Shown: positions 25,901 through 32,374 of the stretch, in pieces
Layout of the letters: each line of letters opens with the position of its first letter
Numbering within the stretch: the stretch's first letter is position 1
Source of the DNA: Sphingobacterium sp. xlx-96
GTDB lineage: Bacteria; Bacteroidota; Bacteroidia; Sphingobacteriales; Sphingobacteriaceae
NCBI RefSeq assembly: GCF_011007365.1
Contig: NZ_WFKM01000014.1
Location: forward strand, 1-64,000
Length of the DNA stretch: 64,000 nt
Direction: 5' to 3'
The notes under the pieces: generated by a model
What the model saw: the letters and a program-made list of their open reading frames with translations, nothing else
What the model was told of the DNA's origin: nothing
The model's database searches: none
Translations under genes and position numbers: made by a program

Positions 25901-26320
25901 GGGGTCTTTTACAGGCACAGCTTTGACGGTATCCCTTGTAGGAATCGTGGTTGTTGTATCTCCTATCTCCTGTAAGGAATCTGCTTTTTCAATGGAAAGC
26001 TTGACGTTCACCTGTTTTTGATTGTTGATGTGGACTTCGGATTCTGCAAAGCCTGATTTTATGAAAATCAGTACGCCATTGGGGTTTGCCGATATTTTAA
26101 ATTTACCGTCGCTGTCAGATACAACAGAGTTGGAAGTACCTTTTTCCAAAATAACCACACGTTCTAGAAAGATTTCAGATGTGTCGGTAACATTTCCGGA
26201 AATGGATATCGAATCAATCGCGGAAAGGGAAGGAAATGGGGGAGGGGCAGCGTTTGCTTGATGATAAGAAATGATAAGTGTACATACTAAAAGAAATACG
26301 CGATAAAAATTGAGCATCAT
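22919..26320 (-). CDS. SusC/RagA-type TonB-dependent outer-membrane transporter with two N-terminal regulatory-like domains
   Basis: A protein of 1133 residues with a signal peptide of about 24. Unusually, two carboxypeptidase-regulatory-like beta domains are present (about 33-110 and 145-215), joined by a Thr/Asp/Pro-rich linker; most SusC proteins have one. The plug follows with 'GKAGGVQVTQKSGSPGGGVSIRVRG' and the family mark 'DPLYVVDGIPVN', then a 22-strand-type barrel ending in Phe. I do not see the STN domain used for FecI/FecR-type signalling. It acts with the SusD protein downstream. Confidence 0.93.
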   Translation of the reverse strand: MMLNFYRVFLLVCTLIISYHQANAAPPPFPSLSAIDSISISGNVTDTSEIFLERVVILEKGTSNSVVSDSDGKFKISANPNGVLIFIKSGFAESEVHINNQKQVNVKLSIEKADSLQEIGDTTTTIPTRDTVKAVPVKDPDTTTTQGIITGVVNGPSGPIAGVSVNVEGTKTTVLTDESGKFRIAANAKNRLRFSSIGYKAISQTVGARNVVQVVLTTETNTIESVQVISVGYGTMKRTTLPTAVSSIGAKDIEDEILPSITQAIQGKAGGVQVTQKSGSPGGGVSIRVRGTTSINASSDPLYVVDGIPVNSTTNFTGGSTFDFGGGTQGINVLASINPSDVQSIEILKDAASSSIYGSRAANGVVLITTKKGTSGHSQFNFNMYEGFSQVPRERYYDLMSTEQYQDYMRDYYRIRLELGIDTNKAPAQIFANPGVNTNWQDAIFRNAAIRNYELSASGGSEKTRYYTSIGYMKQGGVLLGSDFNRLSGRLNLDHQHSEKLRFSTAINLTRAVNQRVQEENSKEGATKVGIFSPPNLSVFDEQGNYVYDQVRVTRENPAAMLQLPTNEAQTFRILANASAEYNVVPELLLKTSFGTDVSFIDETFFMPPSGLRSYVSQGGIGARRNTRDQLWINETTLTYDKVFGDHSINALAGFSFQESRLDFVHAQRSNFPSNDIPYITAGGVINGANSFPEEWAIASGFARATYIYKDKYILNANIRTDGSSRFGRDNRWAIFPSFAGAWRIKQEGFMQGSKLFSDLKLRASWGITGNQNIGNYASRSLYSGGNNYMGTPGFLPNILGDQGLKWETTQQWNIGVDAGFLNDRISLLADYYHKKTSDLLIGLPILGSSGYSTRFTNSGEIENKGFEFELTTKNLVGDFQWSTSLNMTFNRNKVLALPNGLTEMRGGVGDLNRARPGEPLGVFYGWRSMGVNPQTGMIDYLGADGSMVLPKDYSDHVIIGDPNPDFFGGITNNFLYKNFDLSILGQFSYGNDIFNYNLASGLEGFNPSSNQLVDFVDRWQKPGDITDVPRPAPGDLNNGAISSRFIEDGSFFRIRNITLGYTIPSILSEKLKIKKLRWYTTVQNAFVFTKYRGYDPEVSSNHGGANTGLIYGYDYGSYPQPRIFTTGFNLTF

Positions 26321-26684
26321 AAGTTAAAAAATTATATAAATATTTTGCAGGGAGCCTTTGGAGGCCAGCAAAAAGGGAGTTACGGAGCGGATGGATAGCT
26401 AATTTAACAATCATGTTTTTTAGTATATCATTCTTGTTACACATTAAGTTGTGTATACAATGAAACGCTCGTAAATAGGATTTGTTGTTTAACGATGTCT
26501 TTTTTTGAAATCAGCTCAAAATTTTTGAGCGAGTTGTGCCTCGGCTTTTTAATGGCAATTGAGAAGAGGAATGGCGTTGAAAAGAAACAGGCCCCTATAG
26601 GAGGCCTGTTTTACGATTAAATCTTTTCAAGAAAAACTACCTCGTTGAAATAATTTAACCCAGATTTATTGAAAAAACGTTTAA
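26321..26684. other. Spacer between the sigma/protease unit and susC
   Basis: A 364-bp spacer that holds the terminator of the protease gene (26586-26612) and a near-palindrome GCTCAAAA-T-TTTTGAGC (26514-26530). It must also carry the susC promoter on the minus strand, but I find no good TAnnTTTG box, which would fit use of an alternative sigma factor. Confidence 0.5.
26586..26612 (-). terminator. Terminator of the sigma/protease operon
   Basis: AAACAGGCC pairs with GGCCTGTTT around CCTATAGGA. Located about 75 bp after the protease stop on the minus strand. Confidence 0.75.
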
Positions 26685-27779
26685 CTAAAAGACTTTAACA
26701 ATGTAAATATAGTCTTGTAGCTTTTTTATTTGTTCTGTTCTCGGTAGAGCAGATAATGTATTTTTGCTATTTAGTAGGATGTTGCCCTTTAATGATTCTG
26801 CTGGAATTTTATTGAGTGTCTCGACAAGCTCTTTTGTCTTAATGGCAAAAGCAGCCCCATCGATCCCTTTTTGTTTACCGGAAATGATACCAATGATATT
26901 ACCTTGGTTATCTAACACAGGACCACCGCTATTCCCTGGGTTGACGGGAATAGAGATTTGGTAAGCTATGGTGTCACCCGCATATCCTGTGTTTGAACTT
27001 AAATAACCTTGACCATATACCGCTTCGTCCCTAGGAAATCCTAAAGTGAAAATATCCTCGCCTAATTCTGAACTCTGTTTTTTAAATGTATAAGGTATAT
27101 TTTTTAAGTTTTTGAAATTTACATCATCTATATGTAGGATGGCGAGATCTTTTTGTGCATCGGTATACACGATCTGTGCTCTATAGGCTTGGCCTTTTAC
27201 ATTTTGTAGATGAATTGAATCTGCGCCATTAACAACATGGTAGTTCGTCACCACATACCCATCTCTGGTCAACATAAAACCTGTCGCTCCGAAATGAATG
27301 GCCGACGCGCTCTTGTTCTTGTCGTTGTTAATATTCTGAATAGCTTTATTCTGTTCGTTCACATTTTTCTTAACAGAATTCATTTCACGACGTAGTGCGC
27401 TATAATCTGTGTTGGCCTTCTGTATACTCGTGAAGTATCCCGTGATCCATAAGGTAGAAAAAACAGATACCAATGCTACAGCTGCTGCTACGCCAGCATT
27501 GAATTGTAGCTTACTCCATAGCGAAGCTACTTTACCCCGTACGGAGTTATTTTTTTCCTGTTTGAATTTATCGCCCTCTACAATCAATGCTTGTTGAAAG
27601 GCATTGCGCAATTCTGTTTTTTGCCAGTCCTGAACAAAATTTTTGTGTTGTTCAAATAGCTCAGCATATTCAGGGTTTGATGTACAGAAATTTTCAAAAG
27701 CTATAGCATCGTCCTGTACAAGCTCCCCTCGTAAATACTGATCTGCCCAGTCTATAAAATTATGTCGCTGCATACTCAT
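26685..27779 (-). CDS. Membrane protein joining an anti-sigma-like domain to a DegS/HtrA-like serine protease
   Basis: A protein of 364 residues. Residues 5-75 look like the cytoplasmic part of anti-sigma factors ('WADQYLRGELVQDDAIAFENF', with 'NPEYAELFEQ'), but without the HxxxCxxC zinc site. One membrane helix spans 94-116. A coiled coil (about 125-152) leads to a trypsin-like domain (158-320) with His181 (NYHVV), Asp211 (KDLAIL) and Ser284 (GNSGGP), the full catalytic triad. There is no PDZ domain. The ATG overlaps the sigma-factor stop (ATGA), so synthesis is coupled. Inference: one protein both holds the sigma factor and senses or processes in the periplasm, roles that RseA and DegS divide in E. 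coli. Confidence 0.85.
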   Translation of the reverse strand: MSMQRHNFIDWADQYLRGELVQDDAIAFENFCTSNPEYAELFEQHKNFVQDWQKTELRNAFQQALIVEGDKFKQEKNNSVRGKVASLWSKLQFNAGVAAAVALVSVFSTLWITGYFTSIQKANTDYSALRREMNSVKKNVNEQNKAIQNINNDKNKSASAIHFGATGFMLTRDGYVVTNYHVVNGADSIHLQNVKGQAYRAQIVYTDAQKDLAILHIDDVNFKNLKNIPYTFKKQSSELGEDIFTLGFPRDEAVYGQGYLSSNTGYAGDTIAYQISIPVNPGNSGGPVLDNQGNIIGIISGKQKGIDGAAFAIKTKELVETLNKIPAESLKGNILLNSKNTLSALPRTEQIKKLQDYIYIVKVF

Positions 27780-28372
27780 TTTTCAAGAGTTGAATTAAAA
27801 AATATTTTTTTGAGTCGTTGCAGACACTTGTACTTCTGTGTCTTTGCATTATCTGCGCTGGTATATCCAAATTTGTCGCGGATATCTTGCATAGACATGT
27901 TGGCAATATAGAAATCTTTCAACAGGGTTCGACAAGGTTCTCCTAATTCTGATAAAGCGATATTCATCTGTTCAAATCTGCTCTCTATCTCATCGTGTTT
28001 CTCGATATCTTCCTCTATATGCAAAATATCTTCGAAATCAGAAATGTCCGATGTATTAGCCGTATTACCTTTACGTGTGAGTTGTTTTAGCCACAACCTT
28101 CTACATACCGCATACAAAAAAGTCCCAAGCTTACTGCTTAACTCAAACTTTTGTTGAGTAATCTTATTATACAATACCATCACTGCCTCTTGAAAGATAT
28201 CTTTTGCTTCATCCTCAGAGCCGTTATTGCTAATTATCATATGTGAGACCGAAGGAAAATAAGATTTATAAATCTTATTGATAGCCCTGCTATCTCCTTT
28301 GGATACCCCATCTATAATTTCCTGATCTGAAGCCTCAGTTGGAAGTGGAAGTATTTGTCTTATTTTACTCAC
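27776..28372 (-). CDS. ECF-type sigma-70 factor
   Basis: A protein of 198 residues. Region 2 covers about 17-90 ('GDSRAINKIYKSYFPSV', 'AKDIFQEAVMVLYNKI', 'FLYAVCRRLW') and region 4 about 135-190 ('LGEPCRTLLKDFYIANMSMQDI', then 'GYTSADNAKTQKYKCLQRL'). It lacks regions 1.1 and 3, as ECF factors do. Translationally coupled to the membrane protease gene that follows, which I take to be its regulator. Targets may include its own operon and the susC/susD genes downstream. Confidence 0.93.
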   Translation of the reverse strand: MSKIRQILPLPTEASDQEIIDGVSKGDSRAINKIYKSYFPSVSHMIISNNGSEDEAKDIFQEAVMVLYNKITQQKFELSSKLGTFLYAVCRRLWLKQLTRKGNTANTSDISDFEDILHIEEDIEKHDEIESRFEQMNIALSELGEPCRTLLKDFYIANMSMQDIRDKFGYTSADNAKTQKYKCLQRLKKIFFNSTLEK

Positions 28373-28696
28373 TAATTAATACCTTAAAATTCAAATAGTA
28401 ACCCTTGGGGAACGAATTTAATTAAGAAAAGTATGCTCTTCTAGTTTCCCGTTGTTTTATCCTGATGCAACAAGCTTCTTGGTGCTTCAATAGAGGCCCT
28501 TTCAATAAACCTCAACCAAACCTAATAGTATTTTTGATTAAAAACTAATGTTGGATCTAAAAAATATGTTATAGACTTGTTAACGAATAACTTGTTATTT
28601 AAGTATACGATGTCGATTGTAAAAAGTGTATTCAAAGTATGAATATAGTTAAAGTCTTGCGATAGGAAAAGGGAGAGACAACCGTTGCTATAAACA
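28373..28696. other. Non-coding spacer upstream of the sigma-factor gene
   Basis: An AT-rich region with no convincing gene; a 61-codon open frame (28522-28707, minus) overlaps the tRNA terminator and has no coding character. It must hold the sigma-operon promoter; I find no clear housekeeping TAnnTTTG box next to 28372. Confidence 0.45.
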
Positions 28697-28727
28697 ACAA
28701 AAGGCATCCTATAGGGATACCTTTTGT
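28697..28727 (-). terminator. Terminator of the tRNA-Asp cluster
   Basis: ACAAAAGG-c-ATCC pairs with GGAT-a-CCTTTTGT around TATAG; on the minus strand a T-rich tract follows. Confidence 0.75.
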
Positions 28728-28739
28728 GTTTTTCTTAAG

Positions 28740-28813
28740 CGGTCTGGACGGGACTCGAACCCGCGACCCCATGCGTGACAGGCATGTATTCTAACCAGCT
28801 GAACTACCAGACC
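28740..28813 (-). tRNA. tRNA-Asp (anticodon GTC), copy 3 in transcription order
   Basis: The minus strand starts GGTCTGG and ends CCAGACC plus discriminator G. The anticodon loop in CCTGTCACG gives GTC; the T-arm GGGTTCGAGTCCC is intact. Identical to the other two copies; CCA not encoded. Confidence 0.96.
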
Positions 28814-28896
28814 TAAGAATTTTAATTGTTGTTGAAAGATATTTAGACCATTGAACTCAAATCGAGAGCTTTTAATTTAGGAGAAGATTTAAAAAG

Positions 28897-28970
28897 CGGT
28901 CTGGACGGGACTCGAACCCGCGACCCCATGCGTGACAGGCATGTATTCTAACCAGCTGAACTACCAGACC
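28897..28970 (-). tRNA. tRNA-Asp (anticodon GTC), copy 2
   Basis: Base-for-base the same 74 nt as the neighbouring copies, 83 bp away from copy 3. The spacers are AT-rich and unrelated in sequence. Confidence 0.96.
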
Positions 28971-29069
28971 TTTTTTTCTTCGCCTAAAATTATCTTAAAT
29001 AATCAGACTAAAATCTTTTTACTATTTTTAAGAACGTTTGAAAAGACTATTCTTTTCTTTGTTTTTTTG

Positions 29070-29143
29070 CGGTCTGGACGGGACTCGAACCCGCGACCCC
29101 ATGCGTGACAGGCATGTATTCTAACCAGCTGAACTACCAGACC
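29070..29143 (-). tRNA. tRNA-Asp (anticodon GTC), copy 1
   Basis: First tRNA after the promoter at 29169-29199, identical to the two copies downstream. Confidence 0.96.
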
Positions 29144-29168
29144 TCAACCCTTCTTGTGAGAAGGTGTG

Positions 29169-29199
29169 CAAATATAGCGCTTATTTATTTATTTCCTAA
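29169..29199 (-). promoter_or_regulatory. Promoter of the tRNA-Asp cluster
   Basis: On the minus strand TATATTTG (complement of 29169-29176) with TTAG 19 bases upstream: a full -7 box and a -33 box with one mismatch. Confidence 0.75.
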
Positions 29200-29216
29200 T
29201 TTTTTTTGAAAAAAAC

Positions 29217-30290
29217 TTACTCTACAGCGCCTTCCTTCATCTTTTCGGCATTTTCAGCAAACTGTAACGCGTCTATAATTCCCTGAATATCACCGTCCAT
29301 AATAGATGGTAGATTGTACATTGTCAATCCAATTCTATGTTCGGTAACGCGACCTTGCGGATAATTATAAGTACGTATTTTTGCCGAACGATCACCTGTA
29401 GAGACCAGCGTTTTTCTTTTGGCGGCGATATCTCCGTTCTTTTTGTTCAATTCGATCTCATAAAGTTTCGTACGAAGCATCTCCATGGCCAATTCTCGGT
29501 TTGCTAATTGCGAACGTTCTACCTGACATACCACCACAATTCCTGTAGGTTTGTGCGTCAATTGCACCTTTGTTTCTACTTTATTGACATTTTGTCCTCC
29601 TGCACCACCGGAACGGGAAGTGTGCATCTCTACATCACCAGGGTTGATCTCCACGTCAACTTCTTCCGCTTCCGGGAGAACGGCTACCGAAGCCGCTGAT
29701 GTATGTACACGTCCTTGAGTTTCTGTGTCCGGAACACGCTGTACACGGTGTACACCCGATTCATATTTTAGCTGACCGTATACATCATCTCCAATAACTT
29801 TAAGTATTACTTCTTTATAACCGCCAGAAGTACCTTCAGTCACATCCATAACTTCATTGCGCCAACCTTTGGTTTCGAAGTAGCGTGTATACATACGGTA
29901 AAGATCTCCCGCAAATAAAGCTGCTTCATCACCGCCTGCGCCACCTCGGATCTCTATAATCGCATTTTTACTGTCTTCAGGGTCCTTAGGAATTAGCATA
30001 AGACGGATTTCTTCTTCTTTCTCTTCCTTTTGATCCAGTAAGATGTCCTGCTCCTCCTTAGCCATCTCTCTCAACTCTTGATCTTTCTCATTTACAAGGA
30101 TATCCTTATTGGTCTCGATGTTACTGACTATATTTTTGTAAATATGATACTGTTCAACGATTTTTGACAAGTCTTTATATTCCTTGTTTAGTTTCGCAAA
30201 ACGTTTCATATCGTTGATGGTTTCAGGATTGCTCAGTTCCGCTTCCACTTCTTCCCATCTTTCTTTGATCGCTCGTAGTTTTTCTAACAT
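29217..30290 (-). CDS. prfA: Peptide chain release factor 1
   Basis: Starting at ATG 30290 ('[19 protein letters not shown]') gives 357 residues, the usual RF1 length; the longer frame to 30353 adds 21 non-conserved residues. The peptidyl-tRNA hydrolysis motif GGQ lies in '[19 protein letters not shown]'. Further marks are '[23 protein letters not shown]' and '[14 protein letters not shown]'. It ends translation at UAA and UAG. Confidence 0.97.
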   Translation of the reverse strand: MLEKLRAIKERWEEVEAELSNPETINDMKRFAKLNKEYKDLSKIVEQYHIYKNIVSNIETNKDILVNEKDQELREMAKEEQDILLDQKEEKEEEIRLMLIPKDPEDSKNAIIEIRGGAGGDEAALFAGDLYRMYTRYFETKGWRNEVMDVTEGTSGGYKEVILKVIGDDVYGQLKYESGVHRVQRVPDTETQGRVHTSAASVAVLPEAEEVDVEINPGDVEMHTSRSGGAGGQNVNKVETKVQLTHKPTGIVVVCQVERSQLANRELAMEMLRTKLYEIELNKKNGDIAAKRKTLVSTGDRSAKIRTYNYPQGRVTEHRIGLTMYNLPSIMDGDIQGIIDALQFAENAEKMKEGAVE

Positions 30291-30454
30291 AATTCTGTCT
30301 GATAAGTATTTGCCTTCAACGTCAAAAGGGCAATAATAGCCCCTGAGCACCAATAATATGAGGCACTATTGAAGGTTCTTGTGCCAAAAGGACATTTTCC
30401 TCCTTTTAGAATGTGCAAAAATACTGAAAAATATGGTTTAAAAAGAAGGAATTA

Positions 30455-30784
30455 TTAATGACTTGAGACAACCTTTAACCCTATTATCGAAGCGATTAGC
30501 GTAAAGATGAAGAATATTCTCCAAAATTCAGCAGGTTCCTTAAAGAAAATAATTCCCATCAAAACAGTTCCCACAGCCCCAATACCGGTCCATACCGCGT
30601 AGGCGGTCCCCAAAGGTAATGTCTGTGTAGCTTTAATGAGCAGGCCCATACTGAGGAATAGACATACTACAAATCCCCCGTACCATAACAATGACGATGT
30701 ACCCGCAGCCTCTTTAGCTTTGCCTAGACAAGTCGTAAAGCCTACTTCAAAGAGACCACCTAATATTAAAAAAATCCAGTTCAT
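30455..30784 (-). CDS. SMR-family exporter of the Gdx/SugE (guanidinium) subtype
   Basis: A protein of 109 residues with four membrane helices. The first carries the essential Glu in 'LGGLFEVGFTTCLGKA', and 'TLPLGTAYAVWTGIGAVGT' strongly resembles E. coli SugE/Gdx rather than EmrE. Gdx proteins export guanidinium as antiparallel dimers. I looked for a guanidine riboswitch in the 117-bp upstream spacer and saw none. Same strand as the Crp-like gene upstream. Confidence 0.88.
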   Translation of the reverse strand: MNWIFLILGGLFEVGFTTCLGKAKEAAGTSSLLWYGGFVVCLFLSMGLLIKATQTLPLGTAYAVWTGIGAVGTVLMGIIFFKEPAEFWRIFFIFTLIASIIGLKVVSSH

Positions 30785-30901
30785 TTTTTTTCTTTCTCAA
30801 AAATCACTGTTTTGGAGGATATTTTTTTTAACATTTGTTAAAAAAACAAGTATTCTACGGGTTTGTACGAGGCTAGCTTCCGATGCCAAAGTGCGTGGAA
30901 A

Positions 30902-31465
30902 TTACTTAATCTCCGCGCGTATCCGCGATAGCGTAACCTGCGTGACTCCAAGATAGGAAGCGATGTATCCCAATTTGATACGTTGTACGACATTAGCTTC
31001 TTTGGTCAAAAGATCCTGGTAACGCTCATAAGCCGTTTTGAACAGGTTCTGCATTAATCGTTGTTCGATTTTTAAAGTTTCCAGTTCAGCTAATTTTCGT
31101 CCCCAATTTGCAATAGGTAGAGAACTGTTGTATAATTTCTGAAGTTTCGAGATAGGAAGTCGGAATAATACACAGTCTTCTAAAGTGTCGACTATCTCGT
31201 ACCCCGGAGTACCGTGGATATAACTTTTAAGCGATAATATAGCGTCTCCTGGAAAACAGAAATCTAAAACGGCTTCTTTTTCTTCTTTCGGGTAAAAGAT
31301 CCGGCAGATGCCTTCTTTTAATATATATATATACTTTGATGTTTTATCTTTGTCTATTAATGTAGCGTTTTTCTCTATTTTAGTTTGTTGCGTTATAGCA
31401 ATTAGCTTCTCAAGATCCTCTTGGGGCAAGGGGTAGATACGTTGAATAGCTTCTACAAATTCCAT
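30902..31465 (-). CDS. Crp/Fnr-family transcriptional regulator
   Basis: A protein of 187 residues. A cyclic-nucleotide-binding-like barrel fills the first 120 ('KYIYILKEGICRIFYP', 'FPGDAILSLKSYI') and a short winged helix the end ('GYIASYLGVTQVTLSRIRAEI'). The Arg typical of cAMP contacts is not obvious and there is no Fe-S Cys set. Its start overlaps the lpxH end by 13 bp, so it is read through from lpxH; the SMR exporter follows and may be a target. Confidence 0.9.
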   Translation of the reverse strand: MEFVEAIQRIYPLPQEDLEKLIAITQQTKIEKNATLIDKDKTSKYIYILKEGICRIFYPKEEKEAVLDFCFPGDAILSLKSYIHGTPGYEIVDTLEDCVLFRLPISKLQKLYNSSLPIANWGRKLAELETLKIEQRLMQNLFKTAYERYQDLLTKEANVVQRIKLGYIASYLGVTQVTLSRIRAEIK

Positions 31466-32202
31466 TTTTCCAATTTAAGATTTTGACCGTCCCACACCGC
31501 GTAGGTATAATAATTGATCCATTCCCCTAGATTGATAATCTTTGACTCAGGACCCGCTTGGATCTCATAAGGAAAATGACGATGTCCAAAAATAAAGTAA
31601 TCGTAATGTTTGTCCTTTAAAACTTCCTTCACATATTGAATAAGCCATTCATTTTCCTCCCCCAAAAACTGTTCGTCCGTATGGCTAGAAATCCGACTAT
31701 GCTTAGACCATTTTTGGGCAATTCCTATACCTAGATTTGGATGTAGCCGGGCAAAAAGCCATTGACAAACGGAACTACGGAATACTCTTTTTAATATTTT
31801 ATATTTTTTATCCCCAGGTCCCAAACCATCACCGTGATGTATATAGAGCTTTTTACCGTTTAAATGTAGTTCCAGTTCATTATCGATGATGACAGCACCA
31901 AGCTCCTTTTTTAAGTAACCAAACATCCACATATCATGATTACCTTTAAATAAAGTGATCTTGACGCCGAGATCGGCCAACTCTGCAAGTTTACCTAAAA
32001 AACGGATATATCCTTTTGGAACGACCGTGCTATACTCAAACCAAAAGTCGAAGATATCTCCCACGAGATAAAGTTCGGATGCGTCTTGCTTGATATGATC
32101 AAACCATCTTACAATTTCTCTTTCCCGAAGTTCCGACTGCTCTTTAGGATAAGATCCTAAATGGAAATCGGAAGCAAAGTATATCTTATTAGCTATTCGC
32201 AT
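31453..32202 (-). CDS. lpxH: UDP-2,3-diacylglucosamine diphosphatase-type metallophosphatase
   Basis: A protein of 249 residues. The metallophosphoesterase motifs come in order: D12-x-H14 in 'ASDFHLG', 'VGDIFDFW', 'KGNHDMW', 'YIHHGDGLG' and 'FGHRHFP'. The 'DFHLG' and 'GDIFDFWFEY' spacing is that of LpxH/LpxH2, which cleaves UDP-2,3-diacylglucosamine to lipid X in lipid A synthesis. Peripheral to the inner membrane. Coupled to the Crp-like gene. Confidence 0.87.
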   Translation of the reverse strand: MRIANKIYFASDFHLGSYPKEQSELREREIVRWFDHIKQDASELYLVGDIFDFWFEYSTVVPKGYIRFLGKLAELADLGVKITLFKGNHDMWMFGYLKKELGAVIIDNELELHLNGKKLYIHHGDGLGPGDKKYKILKRVFRSSVCQWLFARLHPNLGIGIAQKWSKHSRISSHTDEQFLGEENEWLIQYVKEVLKDKHYDYFIFGHRHFPYEIQAGPESKIINLGEWINYYTYAVWDGQNLKLEKWNL

Positions 32203-32374
32203 GTCGATGTAAAACTACCAAAATGCCCTGATTTTACAAATAATTCATTGGAAGTTACTTTCCCTTTGGTATGTGCTAATTAAATGTCATGTACCTATAG
32301 ATCTTATTGAATGCAGAATGAAAGTTTCAAAGGAAGAATTATTTCATTAGTTTTGGAATAAATAGCAATCAATT

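Noticed and set aside
26685..28372. Classical FecI/FecR system for the SusC/SusD pair
   Set aside because: The second protein has a trypsin domain in the periplasm and no FecR domain, and the SusC lacks a recognisable STN domain.
28522..28707. 61-codon open frame upstream of the tRNA-Asp terminator
   Set aside because: It overlaps the terminator hairpin, has no plausible start context and reads as low-quality coding sequence.
30785..30901. Possible guanidine riboswitch upstream of the Gdx/SugE-type exporter
   Set aside because: I compared the spacer with the known ykkC, mini-ykkC and guanidine-III consensus patterns and found no match.
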